From the NCBI RefSeq assembly GCF_018881755.1, contig NZ_JACVPS010000008.1:49067-113066 (forward strand): 64,000 nucleotides of DNA. The letters run 5' to 3'. This DNA is from Polynucleobacter finlandensis. GTDB taxonomy: Bacteria > Pseudomonadota > Gammaproteobacteria > Burkholderiales > Burkholderiaceae. The number at the start of each line of letters is the position of its first letter. The first letter of the stretch is position 1. The notes under the pieces are model-generated. The model made no database searches. It was not told the origin of the DNA and saw nothing but the letters and a program-made list of their open reading frames with translations. Below are positions 1-8,567 of this stretch, piece after piece. A program made the translations under genes and the position numbers.

Positions 1-1
1 T

Positions 2-775
2 GGCAAACGCTCCCAAGCACTTGGTGGCGCGAAGAACCACATGGTCATCATGCCTGATGCCGATATGGATAAAGCCATCGATGCATTGATTGGTGCTGCC
101 TACGGTTCTGCTGGTGAGCGCTGTATGGCGATCTCAGTTGCAGTCTTGGTTGGTGATGCGGCCGACAAGATCATGCCAAAACTGATAGAACGCACTAAGA
201 CTTTGAAAATCAAGAATGGCATGGAGCTCGATGCTGAGATGGGTCCCATTGTGAGTAAAGCTGCACTCGAACGCATCACTGGCTACATCGAAAGTGGTGT
301 TGCTTCTGGCGCTAAGTTGCTGGTAGATGGACGTGGCTTAAAGGTATCCGGTCTTGAAGATGGCTTCTTCATTGGTGGCACCCTGTTTGACAACGTCACC
401 CCAGATATGAAGATCTACCTAGAAGAAATCTTTGGACCAGTACTGTCTTGCTTGCGCGTTGCGAACTTCACTGAGGCCCTAAACCTAGTGAACTCTTGTG
501 AGTTTGGTAATGGTGTCGCTTGCTTTACGAGTGACGGCAATATCGCTCGTGAATTTGCGCGTCGCGTTCAAGTTGGCATGGTTGGTATCAACGTACCTAT
601 TCCAGTGCCAATGGCTTGGCATGGTTTTGGTGGTTGGAAGAAATCCCTCTTTGGCGATATGCATGCCTACGGCAAAGAAGGTGTTCGCTTCTACACCAAG
701 CAAAAGAGTGTGATGCAACGCTGGCCTGAAAGTATTGCTAAGGGCGCAGAGTTTGTGATGCCGACATCTAAGTAA
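2..775 (+). CDS. mmsA: Methylmalonate-semialdehyde dehydrogenase (CoA-acylating), C-terminal part
   Basis: The gene is cut by the left window edge; the frame is open from base 2 and only about 257 C-terminal residues are present. The product oxidises (methyl)malonate semialdehyde to propionyl- or acetyl-CoA in valine and inositol breakdown, in the cytoplasm. The motif GERCMAIS carries the catalytic cysteine of the ALDH superfamily and the context is that of MmsA rather than other aldehyde dehydrogenases. The downstream EEIFGPVLS stretch is the usual ALDH active-site segment. A strong hairpin terminator follows. The partner enzyme, 3-hydroxyisobutyrate dehydrogenase, lies separately at 28899-29783. 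Confidence 0.93.
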   Translation, partial: GKRSQALGGAKNHMVIMPDADMDKAIDALIGAAYGSAGERCMAISVAVLVGDAADKIMPKLIERTKTLKIKNGMELDAEMGPIVSKAALERITGYIESGVASGAKLLVDGRGLKVSGLEDGFFIGGTLFDNVTPDMKIYLEEIFGPVLSCLRVANFTEALNLVNSCEFGNGVACFTSDGNIAREFARRVQVGMVGINVPIPVPMAWHGFGGWKKSLFGDMHAYGKEGVRFYTKQKSVMQRWPESIAKGAEFVMPTSK

Positions 776-792
776 GATACTCAGACATCAAC

Positions 793-822
793 AAAAATGG
801 GGACGAAAGTCCCCATTTTTTT
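793..822. terminator. Bidirectional Rho-independent terminator
   Basis: An A-rich run and GGGGAC pair with GTCCCC and a T-rich run around a GAAA tetraloop. It sits between convergent genes (mmsA and the lipoprotein hydrolase) and has a T tract on both strands, so it can end both transcripts. Confidence 0.9.
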
Positions 823-842
823 GCCTATGCTTAAGACGATGC

Positions 843-1901
843 TTAAGGCTTGGAATTTAAGAACTCAATTACTGCTTTATTAAATACCTCAGGCACCTCG
901 ACATGCGGAACATGTCCAACGTTATCAATTGGCACAAGCTTGGCATTCGGAATAGATTGAGCAGCCTTACGTCCTAGCTCCGGAAAATTACCGAGGGATT
1001 TGACTGCTTCCGGCGGCGCAAAGCGGCGCCCAAATACAGTTCGATCTTTTTGACCAATGACTAGCAAGACCGGCATTTTCAATTGCGGCAAATCATTCAC
1101 GACCGGCTTTTCGGCAATCATTTGATAGGTTAGGACTGAAGTTCGCGCATAAGCTGGGTAGTCAGGGCCTTTTTGGACTCTGACATACACCTCTACAAAC
1201 TGTTCATAGGCAGGCTGCCAATTCGGAAAGTAGCTTTGTAAGAACTTGCGATAACTTGTTTCCGTCTGAGACATCTCTAGTTTCAACAAATTGTCATTCT
1301 GCTGTGGGGGAATGTCTTTACTGTAATCCTCAAGACCCAGTGGATTCTCTAGCACGAGCTTCTGAACTGTTTGTGGATATAAACGCGCAAAGCGTACGCC
1401 CACCATACCCCCCATCGAATTGGCGATCACGGAAACTTGCTTGATCTTCAAAGAAGTCAGTAAAGCCTGAGTATTGGCTGCGAGATCATCAAAGTGGTAT
1501 TGCACATCTGGCTTAGAAGATTTACCAAAACCAATCTGATCTGGCGCTATCACGCGATAACCCGCCTGAGTTAATGCTGGGATGGTTAACTTCCAGTAGT
1601 CACTAGAAAAATTCTTGCCATGAAAAAGCAATACCGCGCCTTTCTGTTTGCCTTGTGCAGGCACATCCATATACATCATGCTGGCTGGCTGGCCTTGCAA
1701 ACTTGTTTTGAATTCTTTTAATGGATAGGGATAAGGCCAAGCACTTAAACGCAAGTCCAAAGGAGTGGCATTGGAGTACAGGCTTGGAGTTGGAGTTTGA
1801 ACTTGAGCAGGTGCGCTAGCAGACTGCTCTGCTGTTGTGCAAGCCGATAGCAATACTGCGCTAGCGCACACCAAAAATAAACTCTTGATGGGGGTGTTCA
1901 T
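843..1901 (-). CDS. Alpha/beta-hydrolase lipoprotein
   Basis: A 352-residue alpha/beta-hydrolase fold protein. Residues 1-21 form a lipoprotein signal with lipobox LLSAC (Cys21), followed by a Pro/Thr/Ala linker, so the enzyme is predicted to be membrane-anchored in the envelope. The catalytic triad can be read as Ser162 in NSMGG, Asp286 in GQKDRTV and His330 in VGHVPH, with an HG oxyanion motif near residue 94. The substrate is unknown; esterase or C-C hydrolase activity is possible. It is the last gene of a leftward operon, starting 2 bases after the stop of the FAH gene upstream, which suggests a shared catabolic role. Confidence 0.8.
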   Translation of the reverse strand: MNTPIKSLFLVCASAVLLSACTTAEQSASAPAQVQTPTPSLYSNATPLDLRLSAWPYPYPLKEFKTSLQGQPASMMYMDVPAQGKQKGAVLLFHGKNFSSDYWKLTIPALTQAGYRVIAPDQIGFGKSSKPDVQYHFDDLAANTQALLTSLKIKQVSVIANSMGGMVGVRFARLYPQTVQKLVLENPLGLEDYSKDIPPQQNDNLLKLEMSQTETSYRKFLQSYFPNWQPAYEQFVEVYVRVQKGPDYPAYARTSVLTYQMIAEKPVVNDLPQLKMPVLLVIGQKDRTVFGRRFAPPEAVKSLGNFPELGRKAAQSIPNAKLVPIDNVGHVPHVEVPEVFNKAVIEFLNSKP

Positions 1902-1903
1902 CT

Positions 1904-2596
1904 TTAGATAATCTTGATTTTCAAAGGTGTCAGGCCATCAACACTACCTTCAAGTACATCACCTTTTTTAACTGGGCCCACACCAGCAGGCGTGCCAGAG
2001 AAAATCAAATCGCCGGGCTCTAAAGTAAATAAAGTAGATAGGTACGCAATCGTGTCAGGCACATTCCAGATCAGCTGATTGAGATCACCCTCTTGGCGGA
2101 CTTCACCATTGACCAAAAGCTTAACACTGCCTTGGCTTGGATGACCACACTGATCTGCAGGAGTCAAAGGGCCGCAAGGCGCTGATTGATCAAATGCTTT
2201 ACCAGTATCCCAAGGTCGACCCATTTTCTTGGCCTCACCCTGCAAGTCACGTCGCGTCATATCCAGACCAACTCCATAACCATATACATGATCAAGTGCT
2301 TTATCTGCAGGAATATTTTTTCCGCCTTTAGAAATTGCTACAACCATTTCAATTTCGTGATGAACATCGCTTGAAAGACTTGGATAGGCCATGTCTTTTC
2401 CATCGGTCACGATCGCAGTTGCTGGTTTCATAAAAAAGAACGGTGGTTCGCGATCTGGATCATGGCCCATCTCACGAGCATGGTCAGCATAATTTCGGCC
2501 AACGCAATAGATTCGGTTGACTGCAAAACGACGGGTATCGCCTACAACTGGCAATGTTGAGATTACCGGTGGATCGATTACATATGCTGAACTCAT
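1904..2596 (-). CDS. FAH-family hydrolase, fumarylpyruvate hydrolase-like
   Basis: A 230-residue single-domain fumarylacetoacetate hydrolase family protein, the short form typical of fumarylpyruvate hydrolases of the gentisate pathway. The N-terminal motif [13 protein letters not shown] and the following [11 protein letters not shown] are characteristic. Metal ligands are expected in HHEIEM (Glu pair near residue 81) and in the downstream [11 protein letters not shown]-terminal SGTPAGVGP motif closes the active site. It hydrolyses a C-C bond of a diketo acid in the cytoplasm; the exact substrate is inferred. No gentisate dioxygenase is visible in the window. It lies between another FAH gene and the lipoprotein hydrolase on the same strand. 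Confidence 0.82.
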   Translation of the reverse strand: MSSAYVIDPPVISTLPVVGDTRRFAVNRIYCVGRNYADHAREMGHDPDREPPFFFMKPATAIVTDGKDMAYPSLSSDVHHEIEMVVAISKGGKNIPADKALDHVYGYGVGLDMTRRDLQGEAKKMGRPWDTGKAFDQSAPCGPLTPADQCGHPSQGSVKLLVNGEVRQEGDLNQLIWNVPDTIAYLSTLFTLEPGDLIFSGTPAGVGPVKKGDVLEGSVDGLTPLKIKII

Positions 2597-2654
2597 GACT
2601 AACCTTTCAATAGGAAATTTTTGGTACTGACTATTTATTGCTGAATGAAATACC

Positions 2655-3542
2655 TTATCTAGCCACTTCTTTGGCGATGGAATTTTTTAAAATACCAATG
2701 CCATCAATCTCAATTTCAACTGTATCACCTGGCTGCATAAATACTGGAGGTGTTCTCGCGTAACCCACACCAGCAGGCGTACCGGTAATCACTACATCGC
2801 CAGGTTCTAAAGTCATCACTTCAGAGATCAAAACCAGGGTTTCAACAACGCCCCACAAAAAATGTTCGGTATTGCTGTCTTGCATGATCTTGCCATTAAG
2901 GCGCGACTGAATCCGCAAACCATGGGCAGCCCCTGGCAACTCATCAGGGGTCACTAGGCAAGGACCAAAACCACCTGTTTGATCAAAGTTTTTACCAATG
3001 GTCCATTGAGTAGATTTACGCTGATAGTCGCGCAGACTACCGTCATTAAAAATACTGTAGCCAGCAACAGCTTCCAATGCATTCTCTTTGGTCAATCGAT
3101 GGCATCTTTTGCCAATCACGAAGGCCAACTCTGCTTCGTAATCCAACTTATCCGAAACCGGTGGAACAATCATCGGCTGCTCATGCCCTAACAATGAGCT
3201 TGGAACTCTCATAAAGAAAGATGGGTAATCTGGACGAGCATGCCCACCCTCTTTAGCATGGTCTGCATAGTTCAGGCCCATGCAAACAATTTTTTCAGGT
3301 TTTGGAATCACTGGGGCAAAGGCAATACCATCAGCTGACTTCCAGGAAAGATTTGCTTGTGCCTGAATCTCTTTAGCACGCTTCATCCATAATGGCGTGG
3401 CGATGATCTCAAGCAAGGTGGCAGGAAGATTGGCATCTACCCCTGAAAGTGCAATCCATTCTTTTTGACTCGCATCTTTAAAAATGCCGACGCGAGTGTC
3501 TTGCTGGTTGGATGGATTTGGATAATAAGTAAATAAACGCAT
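2655..3542 (-). CDS. FAH-family hydrolase (two-domain form)
   Basis: A 295-residue FAH-family protein with an N-terminal capping region (about residues 1-75) and a C-terminal catalytic FAH domain. [12 protein letters not shown], then [12 protein letters not shown] supply the usual glycine-rich and Asp/Glu metal-binding segments; [13 protein letters not shown] is the conserved C-terminal motif. Family members hydrolyse acylpyruvates, decarboxylate oxaloacetate or dehydrate sugar acids, so the substrate cannot be assigned from sequence alone. It is 58 bases upstream of a second FAH gene and 35 bases downstream of a SemiSWEET gene, consistent with one operon. Confidence 0.82.
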   Translation of the reverse strand: MRLFTYYPNPSNQQDTRVGIFKDASQKEWIALSGVDANLPATLLEIIATPLWMKRAKEIQAQANLSWKSADGIAFAPVIPKPEKIVCMGLNYADHAKEGGHARPDYPSFFMRVPSSLLGHEQPMIVPPVSDKLDYEAELAFVIGKRCHRLTKENALEAVAGYSIFNDGSLRDYQRKSTQWTIGKNFDQTGGFGPCLVTPDELPGAAHGLRIQSRLNGKIMQDSNTEHFLWGVVETLVLISEVMTLEPGDVVITGTPAGVGYARTPPVFMQPGDTVEIEIDGIGILKNSIAKEVAR

Positions 3543-3577
3543 TTAAAGCCTTTCCGCCGTCTCTTGATGAAGTCTTT

Positions 3578-3871
3578 TTATATCGACTCTGTATTTTTTC
3601 TTCGGTGAGTATGCTGCAATTTTAAAACTAAGATGCTCAGTGCTAAAGCAAATGTCAGGGCATTGGCCAAAATCAGTGGCCACTTTTCAATCGCCAACCC
3701 ATAAATCAACCATAAGCCCACTCCGGCGGTAAATAAACTATACATACCCAATGAAATGCCAGATAAGTCTCTAGTACGCCAAGATTGGATCGCCTGAGGT
3801 AGAAACGCAATAGTGGTCAAAAAGGCAGCAGAGTAGCCAATGATTTCAATGTGATAAGCCTCTAGGTTCAT
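3578..3871 (-). CDS. SemiSWEET-family small transporter (MtN3/PQ-loop)
   Basis: A 97-residue protein with three predicted membrane helices, the size of bacterial SemiSWEET half-transporters that dimerise to move sugars across the inner membrane. The conserved PQ motif is in FLPQAIQSWRTRDLSGIS, and the following GMYSLFTAGVGLWLIYG matches the second and third helices. It is the first gene of a leftward run with two FAH hydrolases and a lipoprotein hydrolase. That placement suggests a substrate other than sucrose or glucose, but this is inference. Confidence 0.82.
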   Translation of the reverse strand: MNLEAYHIEIIGYSAAFLTTIAFLPQAIQSWRTRDLSGISLGMYSLFTAGVGLWLIYGLAIEKWPLILANALTFALALSILVLKLQHTHRRKNTESI

Positions 3872-3904
3872 GCTTTTATTGTAGTTATTTATCCCATTAA
3901 ATCC

Positions 3905-3937
3905 TTGACCTTAGTCAGACCTCATTTGCAAGGTCAA
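3905..3937. promoter_or_regulatory. Inverted repeat in a divergent promoter region
   Basis: The 8-base arms TTGACCTT and AAGGTCAA are perfectly complementary and lie 17 bases apart, inside the 120-base gap between the leftward SemiSWEET operon and the rightward Bug gene. Spacing and symmetry suit a dimeric regulator such as a LysR or GntR type. No regulator gene is adjacent, so this is only a candidate operator. Confidence 0.4.
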
Positions 3938-3991
3938 TAAATGCGTAGATAATGGAATTTCAAGATTTACCCATAACAATTACTAAAAGAA

Positions 3992-4990
3992 ATGATGAGA
4001 CTAACTACTTCCAAATTGATGGGCCTTGGCCTAATTCTGGCGGCTTTTACCAGCCTTCCTCAAGCACAAACTGCGGCTATTAAAGCTTATCCGGATAAAC
4101 AAGTCCGACTGGTGATTCCCTTCCCTCCAGGTGGCGCTACTGACGTTATTGGCCGCATCATGGCTCAAGAACTCTCCAAGTCTTTAAACCAACAGGTAGT
4201 AGCGGATAACCGAGCGGGTGATAGCGGCAACATTGGGGCTGATATGGTTGCTAAGGCCCCGGCAGACGGCTACACCCTGCTAATGGGCGCCCTGACATCG
4301 CATGCTATTAACTCCAATCTTGAAAAAGGCAGCATTAAATACGATCTCGAGAAAGACTTCACGCCGGTTGCAGTGGTCGGAGTGGTGCCGCTTGTTTTTG
4401 TGGTGAACCCATCGGTTCCAGTCAAAAATATGAAAGAGTTCATTGCTTATGCCAAGGCCAATCCTGGCAAGCTTACCTTTGCATCATCTGGAGCTGGTGC
4501 CCCGCAGCGATTGGCAATGGAAATGTTCCGTTTCCAACTGGGCCTCGATTTGCTACATGTCCCATACAAGGGCAGCGGCCCTGCTATGACAGATCTGGTC
4601 GGCGGCCAAGTATTGAGCATGTCCGAGACTGTTCCTGCAGCCTTACCGTTTATTCAATCAGGTCAGTTAAGGCCTCTTGCTGTCACAACCGCAAAACGCA
4701 TCAGCCAACTACCCGACGTACCAACCGTTACTCAGGCTACAGGCTTGCCTAACTTTGATGTTGTCAGCATGTTTGGTATCGAGGCACCTGCTGGAACACC
4801 CAAGCCCATCGTCGATAAGTTGAGCTCGGATATCAAAATCATTCTGCAACACCCTGATGTTCAAGAACGTATGTTGGCTGCAGGGGTCTATGTAAACTAC
4901 CTTTCGCCAGCTGATTCCGCAAAACGAATTTCTCGTGAGCTCAATATGTGGGCAAAAGTCGTTAAGGATGCAAACGTTAAGGTTGATTAA
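3992..4990 (+). CDS. Bug-family (TctC) periplasmic solute-binding protein
   Basis: A 332-residue Bug (Bordetella uptake gene) protein of the tripartite tricarboxylate family. Residues 1 to about 26 are a secretory signal peptide. The mature start shows the family pattern YPDKQVRLVIPFPPGGATD, where the PGG-x-D loop binds a carboxylate group of the ligand. VVADNRAGDSGNIGA and HVPYKGSGPAMTDL are the other family landmarks. The ligand is unknown. No TctA/TctB membrane genes are adjacent, as is common for Bug paralogues in betaproteobacteria. The start could be either of two consecutive ATG codons. Confidence 0.9.
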   Translation: MMRLTTSKLMGLGLILAAFTSLPQAQTAAIKAYPDKQVRLVIPFPPGGATDVIGRIMAQELSKSLNQQVVADNRAGDSGNIGADMVAKAPADGYTLLMGALTSHAINSNLEKGSIKYDLEKDFTPVAVVGVVPLVFVVNPSVPVKNMKEFIAYAKANPGKLTFASSGAGAPQRLAMEMFRFQLGLDLLHVPYKGSGPAMTDLVGGQVLSMSETVPAALPFIQSGQLRPLAVTTAKRISQLPDVPTVTQATGLPNFDVVSMFGIEAPAGTPKPIVDKLSSDIKIILQHPDVQERMLAAGVYVNYLSPADSAKRISRELNMWAKVVKDANVKVD

Positions 4991-5030
4991 GCCAGAAACT
5001 AGCTAATCTCATATTCCTAGCGGATTCACA

Positions 5031-5061
5031 AAAAAGGCCAATGAAATTCATTGGCCTTTTT
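5031..5061. terminator. Bidirectional Rho-independent terminator
   Basis: AAAAAGGCCAATGAA pairs perfectly with TTCATTGGCCTTTTT. It lies between two convergent Bug genes and has T tracts on both strands. Confidence 0.9.
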
Positions 5062-5096
5062 ACTTTTCACAACTCAACCGAAGATGTAACCGAGAA

Positions 5097-6089
5097 TTAT
5101 TCCTTCTCGAGCTTTGCCTGGTTAGCCACTTGCTCCCATTTCTTTTTTTCTGCAGCAACAAATAGCTTGGTATTCGCAGGAGTGTCACCTACCGACCAGC
5201 CGCCTAAGTCTTTCCAGCGCTGCTTGATCTCTGGTGTTTCTAGAGACTTCTTAACTGCCGCATAAATCTTATCGATGACTGGCTTAGGTGTACCTGCCGG
5301 AACAAATAAACCAAACCATGCAGTTACTTCAAAATTAGGGAAGCCTGATTGAATCATGGTTGGAACGTCAGGCAGTTCGGCTACACGCGTCTTACTAGTA
5401 ACTGCCAGGGCTCTTAATTTCCCAGCTTTAATGTATTGCATTGAGCTTGGCAGGTTATCGACCATCATATTGACTTGTCCAGCCAATAAATCAGCTAATG
5501 CAGGGCCAGCTCCTTTGTATGGAACGTGAAAGATGTCAATGCCAGCTTGCACGCGAAGTAATTCACCGGACATGTGAATAGACTGACCACGACCCGATGA
5601 AGCAAAGGAGTACTTGCCAGGATTGGCCTTAGCCAAAGCGACCAACTCAGCCACTGTCTTTGCTGGAAAGTCTGCATTCACCACCAAAACATTTGGGGTA
5701 GCCAGCACAACAGTAATTGGCTCCATATCCTCAACTTTATAAGGAAGCGTTTTATAGAGGCTGTAGTTAATGGCATTAGTACCGATATTGCCCATAGCCA
5801 TGGTGTAGCCATCTGCAGGTGCGGCAATCAACGCTTGAAGGGCAATAATGCCTGCGCCACCCGCTTTATTCTCCACCACCACTGTTTGACCAAGCTCCCT
5901 TGACAAAACATCTGAAAGTTGCCGAGTTGCAATATCAGTTGTTCCGCCAGGCGCTGCAGTCACGATGATCTTTAGCGGCTTATTGGGAAATGGATCGGCC
6001 GCATTTGCCCAAGGTGAAATAGCAATAATTGCTGCAGTTGCAGCAAAAATCATGGTGCGAATTTGGTTCAATTGAAAATGTTGAAACAT
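5097..6089 (-). CDS. Bug-family (TctC) periplasmic solute-binding protein
   Basis: A 330-residue Bug protein with a signal peptide ending near ANAADP (about residue 30), then FPNKPLKIIVTAAPGGTTD. The ligand loop reads APGGTTD rather than the common PPGGxxD, so the carboxylate-binding loop is slightly altered. VVVENKAGGAGI and HVPYKGAGPALADL confirm the family. The start at 6089 is supported by a GGAG-type ribosome site six bases upstream. The gene faces the Bug gene at 3992-4990 tail to tail and is divergent from the DUF6644-like gene set that begins at 6168. Confidence 0.9.
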   Translation of the reverse strand: MFQHFQLNQIRTMIFAATAAIIAISPWANAADPFPNKPLKIIVTAAPGGTTDIATRQLSDVLSRELGQTVVVENKAGGAGIIALQALIAAPADGYTMAMGNIGTNAINYSLYKTLPYKVEDMEPITVVLATPNVLVVNADFPAKTVAELVALAKANPGKYSFASSGRGQSIHMSGELLRVQAGIDIFHVPYKGAGPALADLLAGQVNMMVDNLPSSMQYIKAGKLRALAVTSKTRVAELPDVPTMIQSGFPNFEVTAWFGLFVPAGTPKPVIDKIYAAVKKSLETPEIKQRWKDLGGWSVGDTPANTKLFVAAEKKKWEQVANQAKLEKE

Positions 6090-6167
6090 CCTGATCTCCG
6101 AAATTTATAAGTTATTTATTTGAGTGATATACACTCTTTTCACAATATTAAACACTTGTTCAGTTTT

Positions 6168-6665
6168 ATGCGCACTTCTTTATTACTCCATTTTTGCTCC
6201 TACCTAGAAAATACCTCTGTTAGCCTGGCTATTCAGCGTAATGCCTGGGTGATTCCAAGTGTACAAACGATCCATATTATGGCGATTGCTGCGGTTCTGA
6301 TTGCCTCATTAATGATCGACCTCAGATTACTTCGCCTCTCTGGAAATGAGTTTTCGATTGCGAGCATGATGGCTAGATACACCTATATTATTTGGCTTGC
6401 CATTCCCATTCTTCTAGCAACAGGAATTGTCATGATCATTGCAGAGCCAGCGCGCTCTTTAGCAAATCCCGCATTTCAATTAAAAATGTTGATGCTGATC
6501 ATCGTAATCAGCATTACCTATTGGCTACAACACGTTAGCAATCAAAACTCATTTTTCTGGAATGCGAGTCCAAATAAACGCAGACTTGCATCCATACTTG
6601 CGCTTTGCTCTATTGCCCTGTGGATTGGAATTGTGTCTTGCGGTCGCTGGATTGCCTATACCTAA
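6168..6665 (+). CDS. DUF6644-like four-helix membrane protein (first copy)
   Basis: A 165-residue integral membrane protein with about four hydrophobic helices. It resembles DUF6644 proteins, whose general layout recalls CopD-type membrane proteins. A conserved histidine sits in the first helix (QTIHIMA), an Arg follows it (IDLRLLRL), FQLKMLML lies in the middle, and the C-terminus has CGRWIAYT. The longer frame begins at a TTG at 6120, but the family pattern fits the ATG at 6168 (RTSLLLHFCSYLE). Its neighbour at 6682-7194 is a paralogue. The function is not established; a redox or metal role is inferred from the two downstream exported proteins. Confidence 0.65.
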   Translation: MRTSLLLHFCSYLENTSVSLAIQRNAWVIPSVQTIHIMAIAAVLIASLMIDLRLLRLSGNEFSIASMMARYTYIIWLAIPILLATGIVMIIAEPARSLANPAFQLKMLMLIIVISITYWLQHVSNQNSFFWNASPNKRRLASILALCSIALWIGIVSCGRWIAYT

Positions 6666-6681
6666 TGAACCCTGACACAGT

Positions 6682-7194
6682 ATGAATATCAATACCATCC
6701 TGCAAATCCTGTATAGCAATCCACTTGCTCAAACTATTCGAGAGAACGAATTGCTTTTTCCTTGGGTAGAAGCTACCCACGTATTGGCTATTACACTGGT
6801 ATTTGGATCTATTGCCTTGGTAGATCTTCGCTTGATTGGTATTCGCTCTGTCGACAGATCAATTAGTAGAGTTAGCAAAGAGCTATTACCAATTACCTGG
6901 TTTGCTTTTCTGGTTGCCGTAATCACTGGCGCCATTCTGTTTAGCTCTAATGCTATTAGCTACAGTCAGAATGTCTACTTCTTAAGCAAGATTATTTTAT
7001 TGGGGTTGGCTGGCGTCAATATGATGATTTTTCAATTCATTATTGGCGCCAATTTGGAAAAATGGGATGGTCATATACAACTCCCTCCAGCAGCAAGAAT
7101 TGCAGGGCTAGTATCGATTACCCTCTGGACGGCCATTATTATTTGCGGACGTTGGATTGGCTTTACTTTAGAGCCTGTTTTGGCTCTTTCATAA
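6682..7194 (+). CDS. DUF6644-like four-helix membrane protein (second copy)
   Basis: A 170-residue membrane protein paralogous to the gene 16 bases upstream. It shares the helix-1 histidine (EATHVLAITLVFG), the LVDLRLIGI segment, a mid-protein lysine (FLSKIILLG) and the C-terminal CGRWIGFT. Two adjacent copies suggest a heterodimer in the inner membrane. It is followed 9 bases later by an exported protein gene, so the four genes from 6168 to 8492 look co-transcribed. No characterised function is known to me. Confidence 0.68.
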   Translation: MNINTILQILYSNPLAQTIRENELLFPWVEATHVLAITLVFGSIALVDLRLIGIRSVDRSISRVSKELLPITWFAFLVAVITGAILFSSNAISYSQNVYFLSKIILLGLAGVNMMIFQFIIGANLEKWDGHIQLPPAARIAGLVSITLWTAIIICGRWIGFTLEPVLALS

Positions 7195-7203
7195 GGAATC
7201 AGA

Positions 7204-8037
7204 ATGAAAAGAAAGTTTCTTGGTATAGCACTTAGCCTCAGCGTCACTTTGGGATTTATATCGCCCTTCTCTTTAGCCCAGCAACCTGGCAAGCCCATCA
7301 TTAATCCACCGCCCACAGCGAAAGATTGGACTAATCTTGCAAAGCTACCCGATTGGAGCGGTGTATGGAACCCTAAAATTACTGACCAGGACAAGCAGGC
7401 TAAAACTAATATGCCCCCCTGGACCCCACAAGCAAATGAACTGATTCAGTTTCAGTTGGCAGAAGAGAAGGCGGGAAGACCGCCCCCACTTTTTGTTAAT
7501 TGCCTGCCAGAGGCAATGCCTTCTTGGATGCTCATTACACACAATGCCATGGAAGTACTCTTCACTCCAGGTAGAGTCACCATGCTTGGCGAATCGGATG
7601 GCAACCGCTTACGACGAATCCACACTGATGGCCGCACGCACCCTGAAGATCCAGATCCAACATTCCATGGGCACTCGATTGGGAAATGGGAAGGCGATAC
7701 TTTGGTAGTGGATACAGTTGGCATCATGCCGCAATCTTTAATCGCCATTAGTGAAGCGGCTGGCGTTCCCAATAATGGTGATATGCAAATTATTGAGCGC
7801 ATTCATTTGGTAGGTAAGAATGAATTGCATGACGACATCGAAGTCATCGCACCGAAGGTCTTAACTAAGCCATGGAAAACAACCCGTATTTACTTCCGTC
7901 AGCGCGCCAGAAAATTTGACATTGTTGAGGGTGTTTGCCTTGAGGGTTACTTTGCCCCTGGCAAAGACAAATATGGCAATGACACCTTCATACCAGTCCA
8001 ACATGATGTTGGCGGGAATCGAATTCCACCACAATAA
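7204..8037 (+). CDS. Exported protein of unknown function (DWSGVW family)
   Basis: A 277-residue protein with a clear signal peptide (residues 1 to about 26, ending SLAQQ). It starts the mature chain with a Pro-rich stretch and the motif LPDWSGVWNP. Other conserved-looking segments are NCLPEAMP (one Cys), RIHTDGRTHPEDPDPTFHG and HSIGKWEGDTLVVDTVGI, typical of a large uncharacterised family of exported proteins. The Asp, His and Glu residues around DGRTHP and HGHSIGKWEGD could bind a metal or form an active site, but this is not shown. It lies between the membrane protein pair and a DUF6152-like gene. Confidence 0.7.
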   Translation: MKRKFLGIALSLSVTLGFISPFSLAQQPGKPIINPPPTAKDWTNLAKLPDWSGVWNPKITDQDKQAKTNMPPWTPQANELIQFQLAEEKAGRPPPLFVNCLPEAMPSWMLITHNAMEVLFTPGRVTMLGESDGNRLRRIHTDGRTHPEDPDPTFHGHSIGKWEGDTLVVDTVGIMPQSLIAISEAAGVPNNGDMQIIERIHLVGKNELHDDIEVIAPKVLTKPWKTTRIYFRQRARKFDIVEGVCLEGYFAPGKDKYGNDTFIPVQHDVGGNRIPPQ

Positions 8038-8054
8038 ATTTCAAGAGAAAAGCC

Positions 8055-8492
8055 ATGAACCTAAATTTAAAAAAAATAGTAGTCAACGCCACTTTTTTGG
8101 TTGGCGCCCTTAGCGCCCTCTCAGCTTTCGCACACCACTCCACGACAATGTTTGATAAGGATAAGATATCGACGATCACCGGGGTTGTAAAAGAAGTGCA
8201 ATGGACTAACCCCCATGTTGCGATTTTTGTGGATGGCACAGTTAAGGGTAGCGATACTCCAGCCTTATGGTTAATGGAGATGACTAGCCCAGGAAACTTG
8301 GCCAGAGCAGGAGGCTGGACACGAAATGCGGTTAAAGCTGGTGATAAGGTTGTGGTTGATTTCAACCCCCTGCGCAATGGCAGCAAAGGTGGTGCACTGA
8401 AGAAAATTACACTTGTAGATACTGGCAAGTTCTACACCGCAGATATTCGCGCTCAAGAGAGTGCCAACCTTGAAGAAAAAGAGCAAAAGTAA
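8055..8492 (+). CDS. DUF6152-like exported protein with N-terminal His-His
   Basis: A 145-residue protein. The signal peptide probably ends at ALSAFA (residue 26), so the mature chain would start HHSTTMFD. The rest is a small beta-rich domain (ITGVVKEVQWTNPHVAIFV), consistent with the DUF6152 family. A free N-terminal His followed by His is the arrangement seen in copper sites such as CopC and the histidine brace, so copper or another metal is a reasonable guess. It is the last gene of the four-gene set starting at 6168. Confidence 0.7.
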   Translation: MNLNLKKIVVNATFLVGALSALSAFAHHSTTMFDKDKISTITGVVKEVQWTNPHVAIFVDGTVKGSDTPALWLMEMTSPGNLARAGGWTRNAVKAGDKVVVDFNPLRNGSKGGALKKITLVDTGKFYTADIRAQESANLEEKEQK

Positions 8493-8567
8493 TTCTGCTT
8501 CAGATAGCCTGAGCGTTCTGCGCCATGGCTACCTTTACTCTACAGATTTAGCGGAGACTGGACTTGA

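Noticed and set aside
5041..5265. Plus-strand frame of 74 residues after a Bug gene
   Set aside because: It begins inside the terminator and is antisense to the Bug gene at 5097-6089; no ribosome site or family match.
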